Below are positions 25,023 to 33,948 of a DNA stretch of 64,000 nucleotides, in pieces (the first letter of the stretch is position 1; each line of letters begins with the position of its first letter). The translations under genes and the position numbers were made by a program. The stretch is taken from positions 232,284 through 296,283 of the forward strand of contig NZ_BMRO01000008.1 in NCBI RefSeq assembly GCF_014648675.1, given 5' to 3'. The DNA comes from Actinomadura livida (GTDB lineage Bacteria; Actinomycetota; Actinomycetes; Streptosporangiales; Streptosporangiaceae). Below the pieces are notes generated by a model. That model searched no databases and was not told the DNA's origin. It saw only the letters and a program-made list of their open reading frames with translations.

Positions 25023-26084
25023 ATGCAGCCCGAAGCATTCACCTTGCTCATGACCGTCTACGGCGGTGATCGAGCGGAGCACGTGAGGGTCGCCTTCCGC
25101 AGTGCGGTGCACGAGCAGACCCTGCGCCCGGACCAGGTCGTCCTGGTCCAGGACGGCCCCGTCGAACCCGAGATGGCCGCGTGCCTGCGCGAACTGGTCG
25201 ACGGCAGCCCGGCCGAGGTGTCGTTCGTCCAGCTCGAGCACAACCGCGGCCTCGGCCCGGCCTTGGACGCGGGCCTCCGCGCGTCCCGGTACGACATCGT
25301 CGCCCGCATGGACGCCGACGACGTCGCGATGCCGCACCGCTTCCAGACCCAGGTGCCGCTGGTGCGCGCCGGAGCCGACCTCGTCGGCGCCGGCCTCCTG
25401 GAGTTCGACACCGACATCTCCGACATCGTCGGCCGGCGCACCCCGCCGAGCGACCCCGCCGACATCGCCCGCTACTCCCGCCTCCACGACCCCTTCAACC
25501 ACCCCACGGTCGTCTACCGCCGCAGCGCCGTCGTCGCGGTCGGCGGCTACGGCGACCTGCCGCTGATGGAGGACTACTGGCTGTTCGCGCGGATGATCGC
25601 GAACGGCGCCCGGATCGTGAACGTCGCCGAGCCGCTCGTGTACTACCGGGTGGGGGACGGCGCGTACGAGCGGCGCGGCGGCCGCGACCTGCTGCGCTCG
25701 GAGCTCCGGCTCCAGCGCGAGATGCTCGGCGAGGGCTTCATAACGCGCCCCCAGTACGTGCGCAACGTCGTCGTGCGGGGCGGTTACCGCCTCGTCCCGA
25801 CCGTCGTGCGCAAGCCCTTCTACCGGATGGTCGTCGCCCCGTACGGCGCGCGCCGCAACCGCTCCCGCGACCGCGAACGGGACCGGGACGCCGCCTTCGT
25901 GCCCGCGCCGCGCACCCCGGGCTACGTCCCGCGGCACGCCCGCCCGGAGCGCTCTCCCGACTCGCCGGCCCCGCTCTCAGCGGCGCCGGGCGAACCGCCC
26001 GCCGCGCCCCAGCCGGTGGAGCCGGACCTCGCCGGGCCGGCCGAGGCGGCGGTCGCGGATCAGCGCGACCACAGCACGGGCTGA
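25023..26084 (+). CDS. Family 2 glycosyltransferase
   Basis: 353 residues. A GT-A fold is clear: LLMTVYGGD at the N-terminus, VQDGP, HNRGLGPALDAGL and the metal-binding MDADD at 96-100, then YRRSAVVAVGGYGDLPLMEDYWLF typical of rhamnosyl/galactosyl transferases of polysaccharide loci. The C-terminal 90 residues are Arg/Pro-rich. There is no membrane helix. The 3-prime end overlaps the convergent BNR-repeat gene by 25 bases. The acceptor and donor sugars cannot be told from sequence. Confidence 0.85.
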   Translation: MQPEAFTLLMTVYGGDRAEHVRVAFRSAVHEQTLRPDQVVLVQDGPVEPEMAACLRELVDGSPAEVSFVQLEHNRGLGPALDAGLRASRYDIVARMDADDVAMPHRFQTQVPLVRAGADLVGAGLLEFDTDISDIVGRRTPPSDPADIARYSRLHDPFNHPTVVYRRSAVVAVGGYGDLPLMEDYWLFARMIANGARIVNVAEPLVYYRVGDGAYERRGGRDLLRSELRLQREMLGEGFITRPQYVRNVVVRGGYRLVPTVVRKPFYRMVVAPYGARRNRSRDRERDRDAAFVPAPRTPGYVPRHARPERSPDSPAPLSAAPGEPPAAPQPVEPDLAGPAEAAVADQRDHSTG

Positions 26085-29000
26085 TCGCCGTTGGAGTCGG
26101 CGCTGCGGCCGACTCCCAGCAGCGTGCTCCCGAAGCTCGCCAGCCCCGTGATCTCCTGGTCGCCGACGCCGCCGAGACCGGTGCCGCCGGGCGTGGAGGC
26201 GCTCCAGGCGAGGCCGTCCGGGGACGTCCACGACACGACGTCGGTGCCGCCCGCGGCCCCGGTCGTGCCGGTGGCGGCGAAGCCGTCCGGCGTCGCGGTC
26301 AGCGCGGTGACCTTGACGGGGGTCCCCTCGCTGGGGGACTTCAGCGGCTGCCACGACTTGCCGGCGTCCGTGGAGACGTAGCCCAGCCAGTCCAGGCCCT
26401 TCTGGGTCGCCGCGAGGCCGGTGGCGACGAGCGTGCTCCCGCGGGCGGCGACGTGGGTGAAGTGCGCCTCGTTCACGCCCGCGGGCAGCTGGAGCACCTG
26501 CAGCGTCCACTGCTTGCCGTCGGGCGACGTCCAGACCGAGGGCCGGTTGCGCTTGGCCTCGCGGCTGCCGCCGACGGCGGTGAAACCGGACGGGCCGGCG
26601 GTGACGTCCAGCATCCAGCGGCCGGCGTTCTTCCCGCCCCTCATCATCTGCGGATCCGTGCCGGTGCCGCGCTCCCAGCTCTTCAGGTCCGGGGAGAACC
26701 AGGCGGCCACCGAGGCCCCCTGGATGCCGACGACCACGTACCCGGCGTCCCCGGCGGCCGCGGCGTTGGTCACGGGCACGCCCTCCCTGGAGGCGGCGAA
26801 CGCGGCGTCGGAGTCGGCGGTCTGCCAGGTCGCGCCGTCCTCCGAGGTGACGACGAGCGGGCCGCGCGGGGCGGCCTGGTCGTAGCCCACCGCCAGCCAG
26901 CCCGCGGCGCCCCCGGCGACATCGGTCAGCTGCTGCGGGCCCGGCCGCGTGAACGCGGCGCCGAGGCCCTGGGCGGGCGTCCACGCGGTCCCGTCCTTCG
27001 ACGACCAGGCCGCGGCGTCGCCCCGCGCGCTGCCCACGGCGACGGCGAGGGCGTCGGTCGCGCCGACGGAGGTGACCGAGTGGTCGGGCCGGACGGCGCC
27101 GGTGATCTTCGCGAGGTCGACCGGGACCGCGGTGCCCGCGGCGTCCCAGACGCCGAGCATGGCGTCGGTGTCGCCGCCGCCGGGCTCGTGCCCGGCGAGG
27201 ACCGCCTGGCCGCCGGCCAGCGCCGCGCCCATGACCTTGAGGCCGGGCTTCAGCTCGGCGGTGCCCGCGTCCTTCCAGGACGCCCCGCCGTCGGCGCTGC
27301 GCGACACCAGCACGTCCCGGTCCCGGAAGACGATGGCCGCGTAGCCCTGCCGGTCGCCGACGATGCGGCTGGTGTGCTTGTACCCCTCCGCCTTCAGCGT
27401 CCCGGCCTTGCCCCAGGTCCTGCCGTCCCGGGAGAAGTACGCCTGGCCGTAGAAGTCGCCGGACGACTTCATCTCGCGCACGGCCAGGAAACCGGCCTCG
27501 CTGCCGCCGATCATCAGGCCGCGGCTGCCCTTGGGCACCGGCACGTCGGAGCCCGCCCAGGTCCGGCCGCCGTCCTCGGAGCGCCAGACCCTGCGGTAGG
27601 GGTCCTTGCCCCCGTCGGGCGTGACGAGGCCCTCCAGGAGGATCACGTTGCCGCTGTTCGCGGCCTCCACCAGGGCGAACTCGCCGCCGCTGATCTGCAG
27701 TCCGATCTGGTCGGCGACCCGCGGTTCCCAGCGCCGCCCGTCGGTGGACAGCCAGAGGGCCGGCCGGGAGTCGCTGAAGTCGCCCTTCGGGGAGTTCTCG
27801 CCGATGGCCAGGTACCCGTTGCCGGTGGCGACGATCCGCTGCACGCGGTTGTTCAGGCCGAACACGTCGCCGACGGCGTCGGGCTGCCTGCGCCACTCGC
27901 GCCCGTCCTCGCTCAGCCAGACGGCGCCGCCGCCCGTCCGGGAGCCGATCGCGACCCAGCCGCGGGACGAGCCCCCGACCGCCTCGGGGATCCCGCCGGG
28001 CGCCGCGGCGCCGCCGTCGGTGCCCTGCGGCGGGACGGACTCGAACGTGCGGCCGCCGTCGTTGGACACCAGGAACACCCCGCGGGCGTTCTGCGGGTCC
28101 GTCTCGCCGCCGACCGCGACGACCGTCGAGCCGACGGCGGCGACGCCCGCGATCTCCTGGTCGCGGCCGTCGGTGCGGGCCGTGCCGCTCACCGGGAAGA
28201 TCGAGCCGGCCAGTTCCGCGCCGGTCTTCTTCTCGCCGTCGCCTTCGAGGAGGCCCGGCACGAAGACGGCGCCCGCCGCGACCAGCGCCGCGACCGCCAG
28301 GCCGGCGACCCCGATGAGCAGCGGCTTCTTGAGGCTCTTGCGGGGGCCCTTCGGCTTCTTGCCCTGCGGGGTGCGCCACGGCTCGTCGATGACGGGCGGC
28401 GGCGGCGCGGGCGGGCCGGCGACGCCCTGGTTCTGCTGCGGTGCCCCCGGCACCTGTGCCCCCGGCACCTGCTGGGCCCACGGGAACGGCTCCGCGGCCG
28501 GGGGGCCGCTCGGGGCGCCCGGGACCTCCTGCGCGTAGGGGAACGGCTCGCGGGCCGGTGCCGCGGGCGTGCCCGGGATCTCCTGCGCGTACGGGAAGGG
28601 AGCGTGGGCGGGAGGGCTCTGCGACGGAGACGCGGCCGGCGGGGCCGCAGGCGGCGCCTGCGGCGGGAATCCGGGAGGCGGCGGGGGCATCGGGGACTGC
28701 TGGGGGATGCCTTCCGCGCGGGTGGCGTCCGGAATCTCCTGCCCGTACGGGAACGGGGGCGGTGCGGGAGGCTGGGCAGGGGGCTGGGCTGGGGCCTGTG
28801 CCGACGCGGCCTCGGGTGCCTCCGGCGTGTACGGGAACGGCGGCGGCGCCGGGATGTCGGTCGACGTCGCCATGGGAACGACCACCGTGTGCGACGGCTC
28901 TTCGCCGGAGTCGGCCATGGTGCGGTCGCTGATGGTGCGGTCGACCATCTGGGTTTCGGAGTCGTCCGTCGCGGCCCCCTGGGAAGAGGACTCCTCCGGT

Positions 29001-29203
29001 GCTTCCTGCGCGGCGGTGCTCTGCCCGGAGCCGGTGCCGGCTTCTCCGGGGCCGTCCTCCTCCGGGTCGTCGCCGGGGAGCAGCGAGGCGGGCGACGACG
29101 GCTGCTCGCTCAGCCACTGCGGCGGCGGAGGGGCCGGAGCCGGCTGCCCGGGTTCGGGACGCTCCACCGCGTGGTCGTCATCCGGCTTTCCGGTTGCAGT
29201 CAC
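26060..29203 (-). CDS. BNR/Asp-box repeat (sialidase-like propeller) membrane protein
   Basis: About 1047 residues. A Pro-rich cytoplasmic region of about 290 residues with repeated PFPYxQEIPG units leads to one transmembrane helix (LLIGVAGLAVAALVAAGAVFV) and a large extracellular part with about twelve Asp-box motifs (SNDGGRTF, SEDGREW, STDGRRW, SEDGGRTW, SRDGRTW, SADGGASW, SPDGKQW, SPDGLAW). Asp boxes mark six-bladed propellers; two propellers would fit. No sialidase arginine triad is obvious, so a binding or structural role is more likely than hydrolysis. GGGGGAG five bases before the GTG decides the start; an upstream ATG is possible. Confidence 0.82.
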   Translation of the reverse strand: MTATGKPDDDHAVERPEPGQPAPAPPPPQWLSEQPSSPASLLPGDDPEEDGPGEAGTGSGQSTAAQEAPEESSSQGAATDDSETQMVDRTISDRTMADSGEEPSHTVVVPMATSTDIPAPPPFPYTPEAPEAASAQAPAQPPAQPPAPPPFPYGQEIPDATRAEGIPQQSPMPPPPPGFPPQAPPAAPPAASPSQSPPAHAPFPYAQEIPGTPAAPAREPFPYAQEVPGAPSGPPAAEPFPWAQQVPGAQVPGAPQQNQGVAGPPAPPPPVIDEPWRTPQGKKPKGPRKSLKKPLLIGVAGLAVAALVAAGAVFVPGLLEGDGEKKTGAELAGSIFPVSGTARTDGRDQEIAGVAAVGSTVVAVGGETDPQNARGVFLVSNDGGRTFESVPPQGTDGGAAAPGGIPEAVGGSSRGWVAIGSRTGGGAVWLSEDGREWRRQPDAVGDVFGLNNRVQRIVATGNGYLAIGENSPKGDFSDSRPALWLSTDGRRWEPRVADQIGLQISGGEFALVEAANSGNVILLEGLVTPDGGKDPYRRVWRSEDGGRTWAGSDVPVPKGSRGLMIGGSEAGFLAVREMKSSGDFYGQAYFSRDGRTWGKAGTLKAEGYKHTSRIVGDRQGYAAIVFRDRDVLVSRSADGGASWKDAGTAELKPGLKVMGAALAGGQAVLAGHEPGGGDTDAMLGVWDAAGTAVPVDLAKITGAVRPDHSVTSVGATDALAVAVGSARGDAAAWSSKDGTAWTPAQGLGAAFTRPGPQQLTDVAGGAAGWLAVGYDQAAPRGPLVVTSEDGATWQTADSDAAFAASREGVPVTNAAAAGDAGYVVVGIQGASVAAWFSPDLKSWERGTGTDPQMMRGGKNAGRWMLDVTAGPSGFTAVGGSREAKRNRPSVWTSPDGKQWTLQVLQLPAGVNEAHFTHVAARGSTLVATGLAATQKGLDWLGYVSTDAGKSWQPLKSPSEGTPVKVTALTATPDGFAATGTTGAAGGTDVVSWTSPDGLAWSASTPGGTGLGGVGDQEITGLASFGSTLLGVGRSADSNGDQPVLWSR
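28440..28870 (-). repeat. Five-copy PFPYxQE repeat
   Basis: Five copies of a motif PFP[YW]xx[EQ]x[PV] are spread over the cytoplasmic tail of the BNR protein, two near-identical (PFPYAQEIPG and PFPYAQEVPG). Spacing is 20-50 residues. Confidence 0.75.
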
Positions 29204-29295
29204 ACCCGCTCCCCCAGCATCCGGTATATGGACGTGTCTCCGCGCATCCGCGGTCAATCAGCGATGATAGCGGCGCATAAAGGGACGGAACTCGC

Positions 29296-30792
29296 TCAGC
29301 GGCTCCGGCCCGCGGTGGCGCAGGTCGCGCCCGAACAGTGGGTCAGCGCGTACAGCAGGTCGGAGAGGTGCCGGCGCCGCTGCTCGGGCAGCGTCCCCAC
29401 GATGTTGTTCATCTCCTGGGGGTCGCGGGCGCGGTCGTAGTACTCGCGTTCCCCGTTCGCGTACTCCACGTAGAGCAGCTCGTCCGTGCGGAGCGCGTTG
29501 TAGGTCGTCGGGGCGCCGGGCGCGGAGTCCTGGCGGTCCGGGTCCTCGGCGGACGGGGGCGGCTTGACGTGCTCGATCAGCACCGACTGCCGCCAGTCCG
29601 GCGGCGCGGCGCCGCGCAGGAACGGCACGAGCGACCGGCCGTCGGTCGCCGGCGGCGGCCGCAGCCCGGCGAGGTCCAGGAACGTCGGCGCCAGATCGGT
29701 GTTCTGCGCGGGCCGCCCGACTTGGCGACCGGCGGGAACACCGGGGCCGACGACCAGGAACGGGACGCGGACGTCGCTGTCGTACGGGGTCATCTTGCCC
29801 CCGGCCAGCCTGTGCTCTCCCATGTGGAAGCCGTTGTCGGAGCCGAAGACCACGTAGGTGTCGCGGTCGCGGCCGAGCTCCTTCAGGGTTGTCCGGATCC
29901 GGCCGACCATCTCGTCCACCGACTGGACCATGCGGACGCGGTCGCGGTAGCCCTCGTCGATGCGGCGGATCGCGGGCGGGCCCAGCCGCGGCCGCGACCG
30001 CAGCCACGACGGCTTGTCGCGGACGTCGGCCTCGTTGAACGACGGCGGCCGCGGCGCCTTGAGCCCGCCGGACAGCCCGGCGTGCCGCGGCGCGGGGACG
30101 AACGGCCCGTGCGGCGCGAACGTCGAGATCTCGACGAAGAACGGCTGCGACGACCCGGCGGCCCGCTTGATGAACTCGACCCCCTTGTTCGCCAGGACGT
30201 CGGTCAGGTAGTCCTGCGGCCTGCGCCCGTAGCGGACGAGGCGGCCGTTCTCGTTCAGGTTGTAGTCGTACTCGCCGTAGCCGTTGCCGGCGACGTACCA
30301 CTCGGTCCACCCCGGCGGGACGTACGGCGCCGTCCCGCCCTGGGTGTCGTTCGGGTGGTAGCCGTTCATGTACTTCCCGAGCAGCGCGGTGCGGTATCCG
30401 GCCTTCTCCAGGTGCGGCGCGAACGACTCCTGCTCGTTGCCCTCCTCCTTGAAGACCTGGAAGCCGCCGTCGGGCGGGAAGTTGGTGCGGACCCCCGTGT
30501 TGTGCGGGTACCTGCCGGTGAAGATCGTGGCGCGGGACGTGCAGCACAGCGAGTCCGCCACGATGAAGTTGCGGAAGGTGAGCCCGTCCCGCTCCATCCG
30601 GAGGACCTCGGGCATGTGCGCGACGAGGTTCCAGGAGAGGTCGTCGGTGAGGACGAACACGATGTTCGGCCTCTCCGGGGCCGGGGTCCGCTCCGCGGCG
30701 CCGGACGGTCCCCCCGGCTGGAGGAAGCAGCCGCTCGCTCCGAGGGCCGCGACCAGGCAGAGGACGGCCGCGAACCGCCGATGTCGGATCAA
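29296..30792 (-). CDS. Sulfatase family lipoprotein
   Basis: 498 residues. The lipobox LGASGC places the mature protein on the outer membrane face. The alkaline phosphatase/sulfatase fold is shown by PNIVFVLTDDLSWN (metal ligands) and the catalytic loop CCTSRATIFTGRYPHNTG at 83-100, then LLGKYMNGY, FAPHGPF and VFGSDNGFHMGEH. In the C-x-[PA]-S-R code for formylglycine formation, the third position is Thr (Cys83-Cys-Thr-Ser-Arg). Substrate unknown; a sulfated sugar of the neighbouring polymer locus is a reasonable guess. It is divergent from the GH43 gene with 115 bases between. Confidence 0.9.
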   Translation of the reverse strand: MIRHRRFAAVLCLVAALGASGCFLQPGGPSGAAERTPAPERPNIVFVLTDDLSWNLVAHMPEVLRMERDGLTFRNFIVADSLCCTSRATIFTGRYPHNTGVRTNFPPDGGFQVFKEEGNEQESFAPHLEKAGYRTALLGKYMNGYHPNDTQGGTAPYVPPGWTEWYVAGNGYGEYDYNLNENGRLVRYGRRPQDYLTDVLANKGVEFIKRAAGSSQPFFVEISTFAPHGPFVPAPRHAGLSGGLKAPRPPSFNEADVRDKPSWLRSRPRLGPPAIRRIDEGYRDRVRMVQSVDEMVGRIRTTLKELGRDRDTYVVFGSDNGFHMGEHRLAGGKMTPYDSDVRVPFLVVGPGVPAGRQVGRPAQNTDLAPTFLDLAGLRPPPATDGRSLVPFLRGAAPPDWRQSVLIEHVKPPPSAEDPDRQDSAPGAPTTYNALRTDELLYVEYANGEREYYDRARDPQEMNNIVGTLPEQRRRHLSDLLYALTHCSGATCATAGRSR

Positions 30793-30907
30793 CGTCCGCC
30801 TCTCCTCCGTGCCGCCGGTCCCGGCAAAGCCTAACCACCGTCCGGGCGATTCGCGTATGAGGGATCGTTCGCCGTCCGATGACGGTTATTGGCATGATCG
30901 GGGTGCT

Positions 30908-32383
30908 ATGACGAGTACGGGCGGGCATTCGCGGACGCTGCTGACCCTGGCGCCGCTGGTCACCGGTGCCGCGATCAGCGCGCTGGTGGCGCTGGTCGTC
31001 GGGCTCGCCGTCTCGTGCGGGCCGTCTCCGGGCGGGACGGGCGCGGCGGCGGCGCAGGGGTCCGGCCGGCCGTCCGGGCCGCCGCTGCCGAGTCCCGCGG
31101 GCGCGCCGGCGCCGATCGACCCGCCCGGCTACTCGCCCGTCGAGCCGGTGATCGACACCGCGTTCGCCGACCCCACGGTGATCAAGGCGGACGGCACCTA
31201 CTTCGCGTACGGCACGAACAACGCGGACGCCACGATGCCGGTCGCGACGGCCGCCTCGCCGACCGGGCCGTGGCGCCTGGCGCGGGGCGACGGCCTCGCC
31301 CACCTCCCGGCATGGGCCACCGAGGGGTGGACGTGGGCGCCCGAGGTCGTACCGCCGAGCGGAGGGAGCAGGTCGTACGTCCTCTACTTCTCCGCGCGCC
31401 GCAGGGACAGCAAGCACCAGTGCATCGGCGCGGCCACGGCGTCCTCGCCGGCGGGACCGTTCATCCCGCTGCGGGGCGGGCCGCTCGTGTGCCCGCTGAA
31501 CCTGGGCGGCGCCATCGACGCCGCGTCCTACATCGAGGAGGACGGCACCCGCTACCTGCTCTACAAGACCGACGGCCGGGCCACGGCGGCGATCCACCTC
31601 GTCAGGCTGAACCCGGACGGGCTGGGCCTGGCCGGCGCGCCGAAGCAGATCATGGGCCGCGGCCCGGGGGAGCCGGTCCTCGTGGAGGCCCCGGACCTCG
31701 TGCGACGGGACGGCGAGTACGTGCTGTTCTACTCGGCCGGCTGGTACTTCAAGCCGAACTACCAGACCCGCTACGCGGTGGCGTCGTCGATCGAGGGGCC
31801 CTACGAGAAGGCCCCGGCGCCGCTGCAGTCCACCGGCGGGTACCGGCGGAAGATCGAGGGGCCGGGCAGCGCCGACGTCCTCGCCGGCGAGGGCGGCGAC
31901 CACCTGGTGTTCCACGGCATCCTCGACTACCACGGCGGTTCGCAGGTGACCCGCGGCATGTACGTCGCCCGGCTCGGGTGGGACGGTGCGCGGCCCGCCG
32001 TCCAGGGCGTCCCGGTCCGGTACGAGGCGGAGCGGACGCGGCTGAACGGCTGCGCCTCGGCGATACCCCGGGAGCACGCGTCGGGCGGCGCCGCCGTCGG
32101 CCCGTTCGTCCGCCCCGGCTGCCGGGTGGACGTGCACGTGTTCGCGCCCGCCGCCGGCCGCTACTCGCTGAGCGCGCACTACGCCAACCGCTCCGGGCAG
32201 GACTCCGATCTCGAACTGTCGGTGAACGGCCGTGCCGCGGCGTCGCTGCGGCTGCCCGCCACGAAGGGGGCCGGATGGCAGTCCGCCGCGGCGGAGGTCC
32301 AGCTGACCGCGGGCTGGAACACCTTCGGCCTGCGGAGCCTGGGCGGCGGCCTGGGAGAGGTCGACTACTTCGAACTCCGGTAG
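30908..32383 (+). CDS. GH43-family glycoside hydrolase with C-terminal carbohydrate-binding domain
   Basis: 491 residues. A membrane helix or lipoprotein-type leader (LVALVVGLAVSC) is followed by a Pro-rich spacer and a five-bladed GH43 propeller: catalytic Asp88 in FADPTVIKADGTYFAYGT, the second Asp in GAIDAASYIEEDG, and the acid Glu in VLVEAPDLVRRDGEYVLFYS. The last 120 residues (YEAERTRLNGC ... WNTFGLRSLGGGLGEVDYFEL) are a CBM6/35-like module. GH43 enzymes cleave arabinofuranose, xylose or galactan linkages; here remodelling of a furanose-containing wall polymer is plausible. I chose the ATG after GGGGTGCT; the open frame upstream is shadow of the sulfatase. It overlaps the convergent gene by 19 bases. 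Confidence 0.87.
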   Translation: MTSTGGHSRTLLTLAPLVTGAAISALVALVVGLAVSCGPSPGGTGAAAAQGSGRPSGPPLPSPAGAPAPIDPPGYSPVEPVIDTAFADPTVIKADGTYFAYGTNNADATMPVATAASPTGPWRLARGDGLAHLPAWATEGWTWAPEVVPPSGGSRSYVLYFSARRRDSKHQCIGAATASSPAGPFIPLRGGPLVCPLNLGGAIDAASYIEEDGTRYLLYKTDGRATAAIHLVRLNPDGLGLAGAPKQIMGRGPGEPVLVEAPDLVRRDGEYVLFYSAGWYFKPNYQTRYAVASSIEGPYEKAPAPLQSTGGYRRKIEGPGSADVLAGEGGDHLVFHGILDYHGGSQVTRGMYVARLGWDGARPAVQGVPVRYEAERTRLNGCASAIPREHASGGAAVGPFVRPGCRVDVHVFAPAAGRYSLSAHYANRSGQDSDLELSVNGRAAASLRLPATKGAGWQSAAAEVQLTAGWNTFGLRSLGGGLGEVDYFELR

Positions 32384-33948
32384 GGACCGGTCCGCTCGAA
32401 CAGGGTGAGCCAGCCGCCCGTGAAGTTCCAGGTCCCGGCCCTCCGCCAGGGGCCGCCGTCCTGCACCGCCCGCTTCCGCCGCTCGATGAGGGGGCCGTGC
32501 GGTTCGAGGCCGCGATGGTTCATCACCCACACCCTGTCCACGTCGGCGAGCTTCGGCGCCAGGTGGCGGGGGTGCACGTCGCGGCCGCCGAGATTGGCCG
32601 CGGTCACCGGATCAACGCGCATGCTGACGTCGCGGAGGCGGCCGAAGACGCCGGGGTAGGCGGCGGCGTTCCACCGCACGACGCCCCCTAGGTAGACGAT
32701 GGCGTCCCCCTGGCGGGCGTGCGCGCGGATCACCTCGGCCGCCGTACGCGTGTCGTCCGGCCGGCTCTCCCGCTCGCGGATGTGGCCGTGATCGTCGAGG
32801 GACGGGACCACCAGCGCCGCCACGGCCACAGCCATGACCGCCGCCCGGACGGCGCGGCGCCGCCCCGCGGCGAGCAGTCCGGCCAGGCCCGCCCCGACGA
32901 GCAGCGCGACGGCGGGCAGGCAGAAGGTCGTGTACCGGAAGTAGAAGATCGGGTCGCCGACGAGGGAGTAGCCGAGGAGCAGGACGGTCGGCACGACGAG
33001 CCACGGCAGCGCGACGGCGGCCAGCGAGGGCGAGACGTGGGGACGGGAGCCGTCAGTCTCGGGGCGCTGTGCCCGGACGCCCGCCACGACACCGATCACC
33101 GCCAGCGCGGCCACCGGCGCGACGAGCGCGCGTCCTCCGGACAGGAACTGCACCTGTGTCCACACCACGTTCCAGGACGGCTCCGGGAGCCACTGAACCT
33201 GGTCCTTCTGGTCACGGGCGAGCAGCGCGAACGGCAGCAGCAGCGCCGTCGCCGCTCCGGCGGCCGACAGCCAACCGGCTGCCGGCCGGGCCCCGGGCCG
33301 GGCCAGCAGCAGCGTGACGCCGTGCGCCACCACCAGCAGGACGCCGTGCAGATGCATCAGGCCCAGCAGCGCGACGGCGGGAACGTAGGCCGCGAACCAC
33401 CGCCACCGGTGCCGCCCGTCCCCGTCGACCGCGCGGACGAACAGGTACGTCGCCAGCACCGCCAGCGCCGCGGTCAGGGCGTAGGAGCGCCCCTCCTGAG
33501 CCCACCTTGTCGTCTGGACGCCCACCGCCCACGCGAACCCGGCCAGCAGGCCCGCCGACGTCCCGAGCCTGTTCCGGCCGATGACCGTGATGCCCGCCGC
33601 CGCGGCGGCCATCGCCAGCGCGCTCGGAAACCGCAGTGCGATCTCGCCCGTGCCGAAAACCGTGACCCACGGCTTCATGAGCACGTAGTAGAGGGCGTGC
33701 ACGAGGTCCTTGTCGTGGAAGACGCGCAGCATGTCGCCGTACGAACGCGTGGTCATGGTGACCGTGGCGGCCTCGTCGAGCCAGAGCGACGGGGTTCCGA
33801 TGCCGATCAGCGTGACGACGAGCGTCAGCGCGGCGGGAACGAGCGGCAGAACCCACGGGCGGGCCGGAAGCCGCGGCGCGAGCCTCCTGCCCGGCGCGCC
33901 GGCCTCCGGTGAGCCGGTCCCGTCCGCCTCCCGCCGCGTCGCCGTCAT
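32365..33948 (-). CDS. GT-C fold polyprenyl-phosphate-dependent glycosyltransferase
   Basis: 527 residues with about ten transmembrane helices. The first outer loop carries SLWLDEAATV, the Asp-Glu motif of PMT/ArnT/GT39-type enzymes that use lipid-phosphate sugars. A soluble C-terminal 100 residues follow the last helix (VYLGGVVRWNAAAYPG ... RVWVMNHRG). It starts with ATG overlapping the GT2 stop (ATGA) and is the last gene of the sulfotransferase operon. It would add a sugar on the outer face of the membrane, perhaps to the exported polymer. Confidence 0.82.
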   Translation of the reverse strand: MTATRREADGTGSPEAGAPGRRLAPRLPARPWVLPLVPAALTLVVTLIGIGTPSLWLDEAATVTMTTRSYGDMLRVFHDKDLVHALYYVLMKPWVTVFGTGEIALRFPSALAMAAAAAGITVIGRNRLGTSAGLLAGFAWAVGVQTTRWAQEGRSYALTAALAVLATYLFVRAVDGDGRHRWRWFAAYVPAVALLGLMHLHGVLLVVAHGVTLLLARPGARPAAGWLSAAGAATALLLPFALLARDQKDQVQWLPEPSWNVVWTQVQFLSGGRALVAPVAALAVIGVVAGVRAQRPETDGSRPHVSPSLAAVALPWLVVPTVLLLGYSLVGDPIFYFRYTTFCLPAVALLVGAGLAGLLAAGRRRAVRAAVMAVAVAALVVPSLDDHGHIRERESRPDDTRTAAEVIRAHARQGDAIVYLGGVVRWNAAAYPGVFGRLRDVSMRVDPVTAANLGGRDVHPRHLAPKLADVDRVWVMNHRGLEPHGPLIERRKRAVQDGGPWRRAGTWNFTGGWLTLFERTGPYRSSK

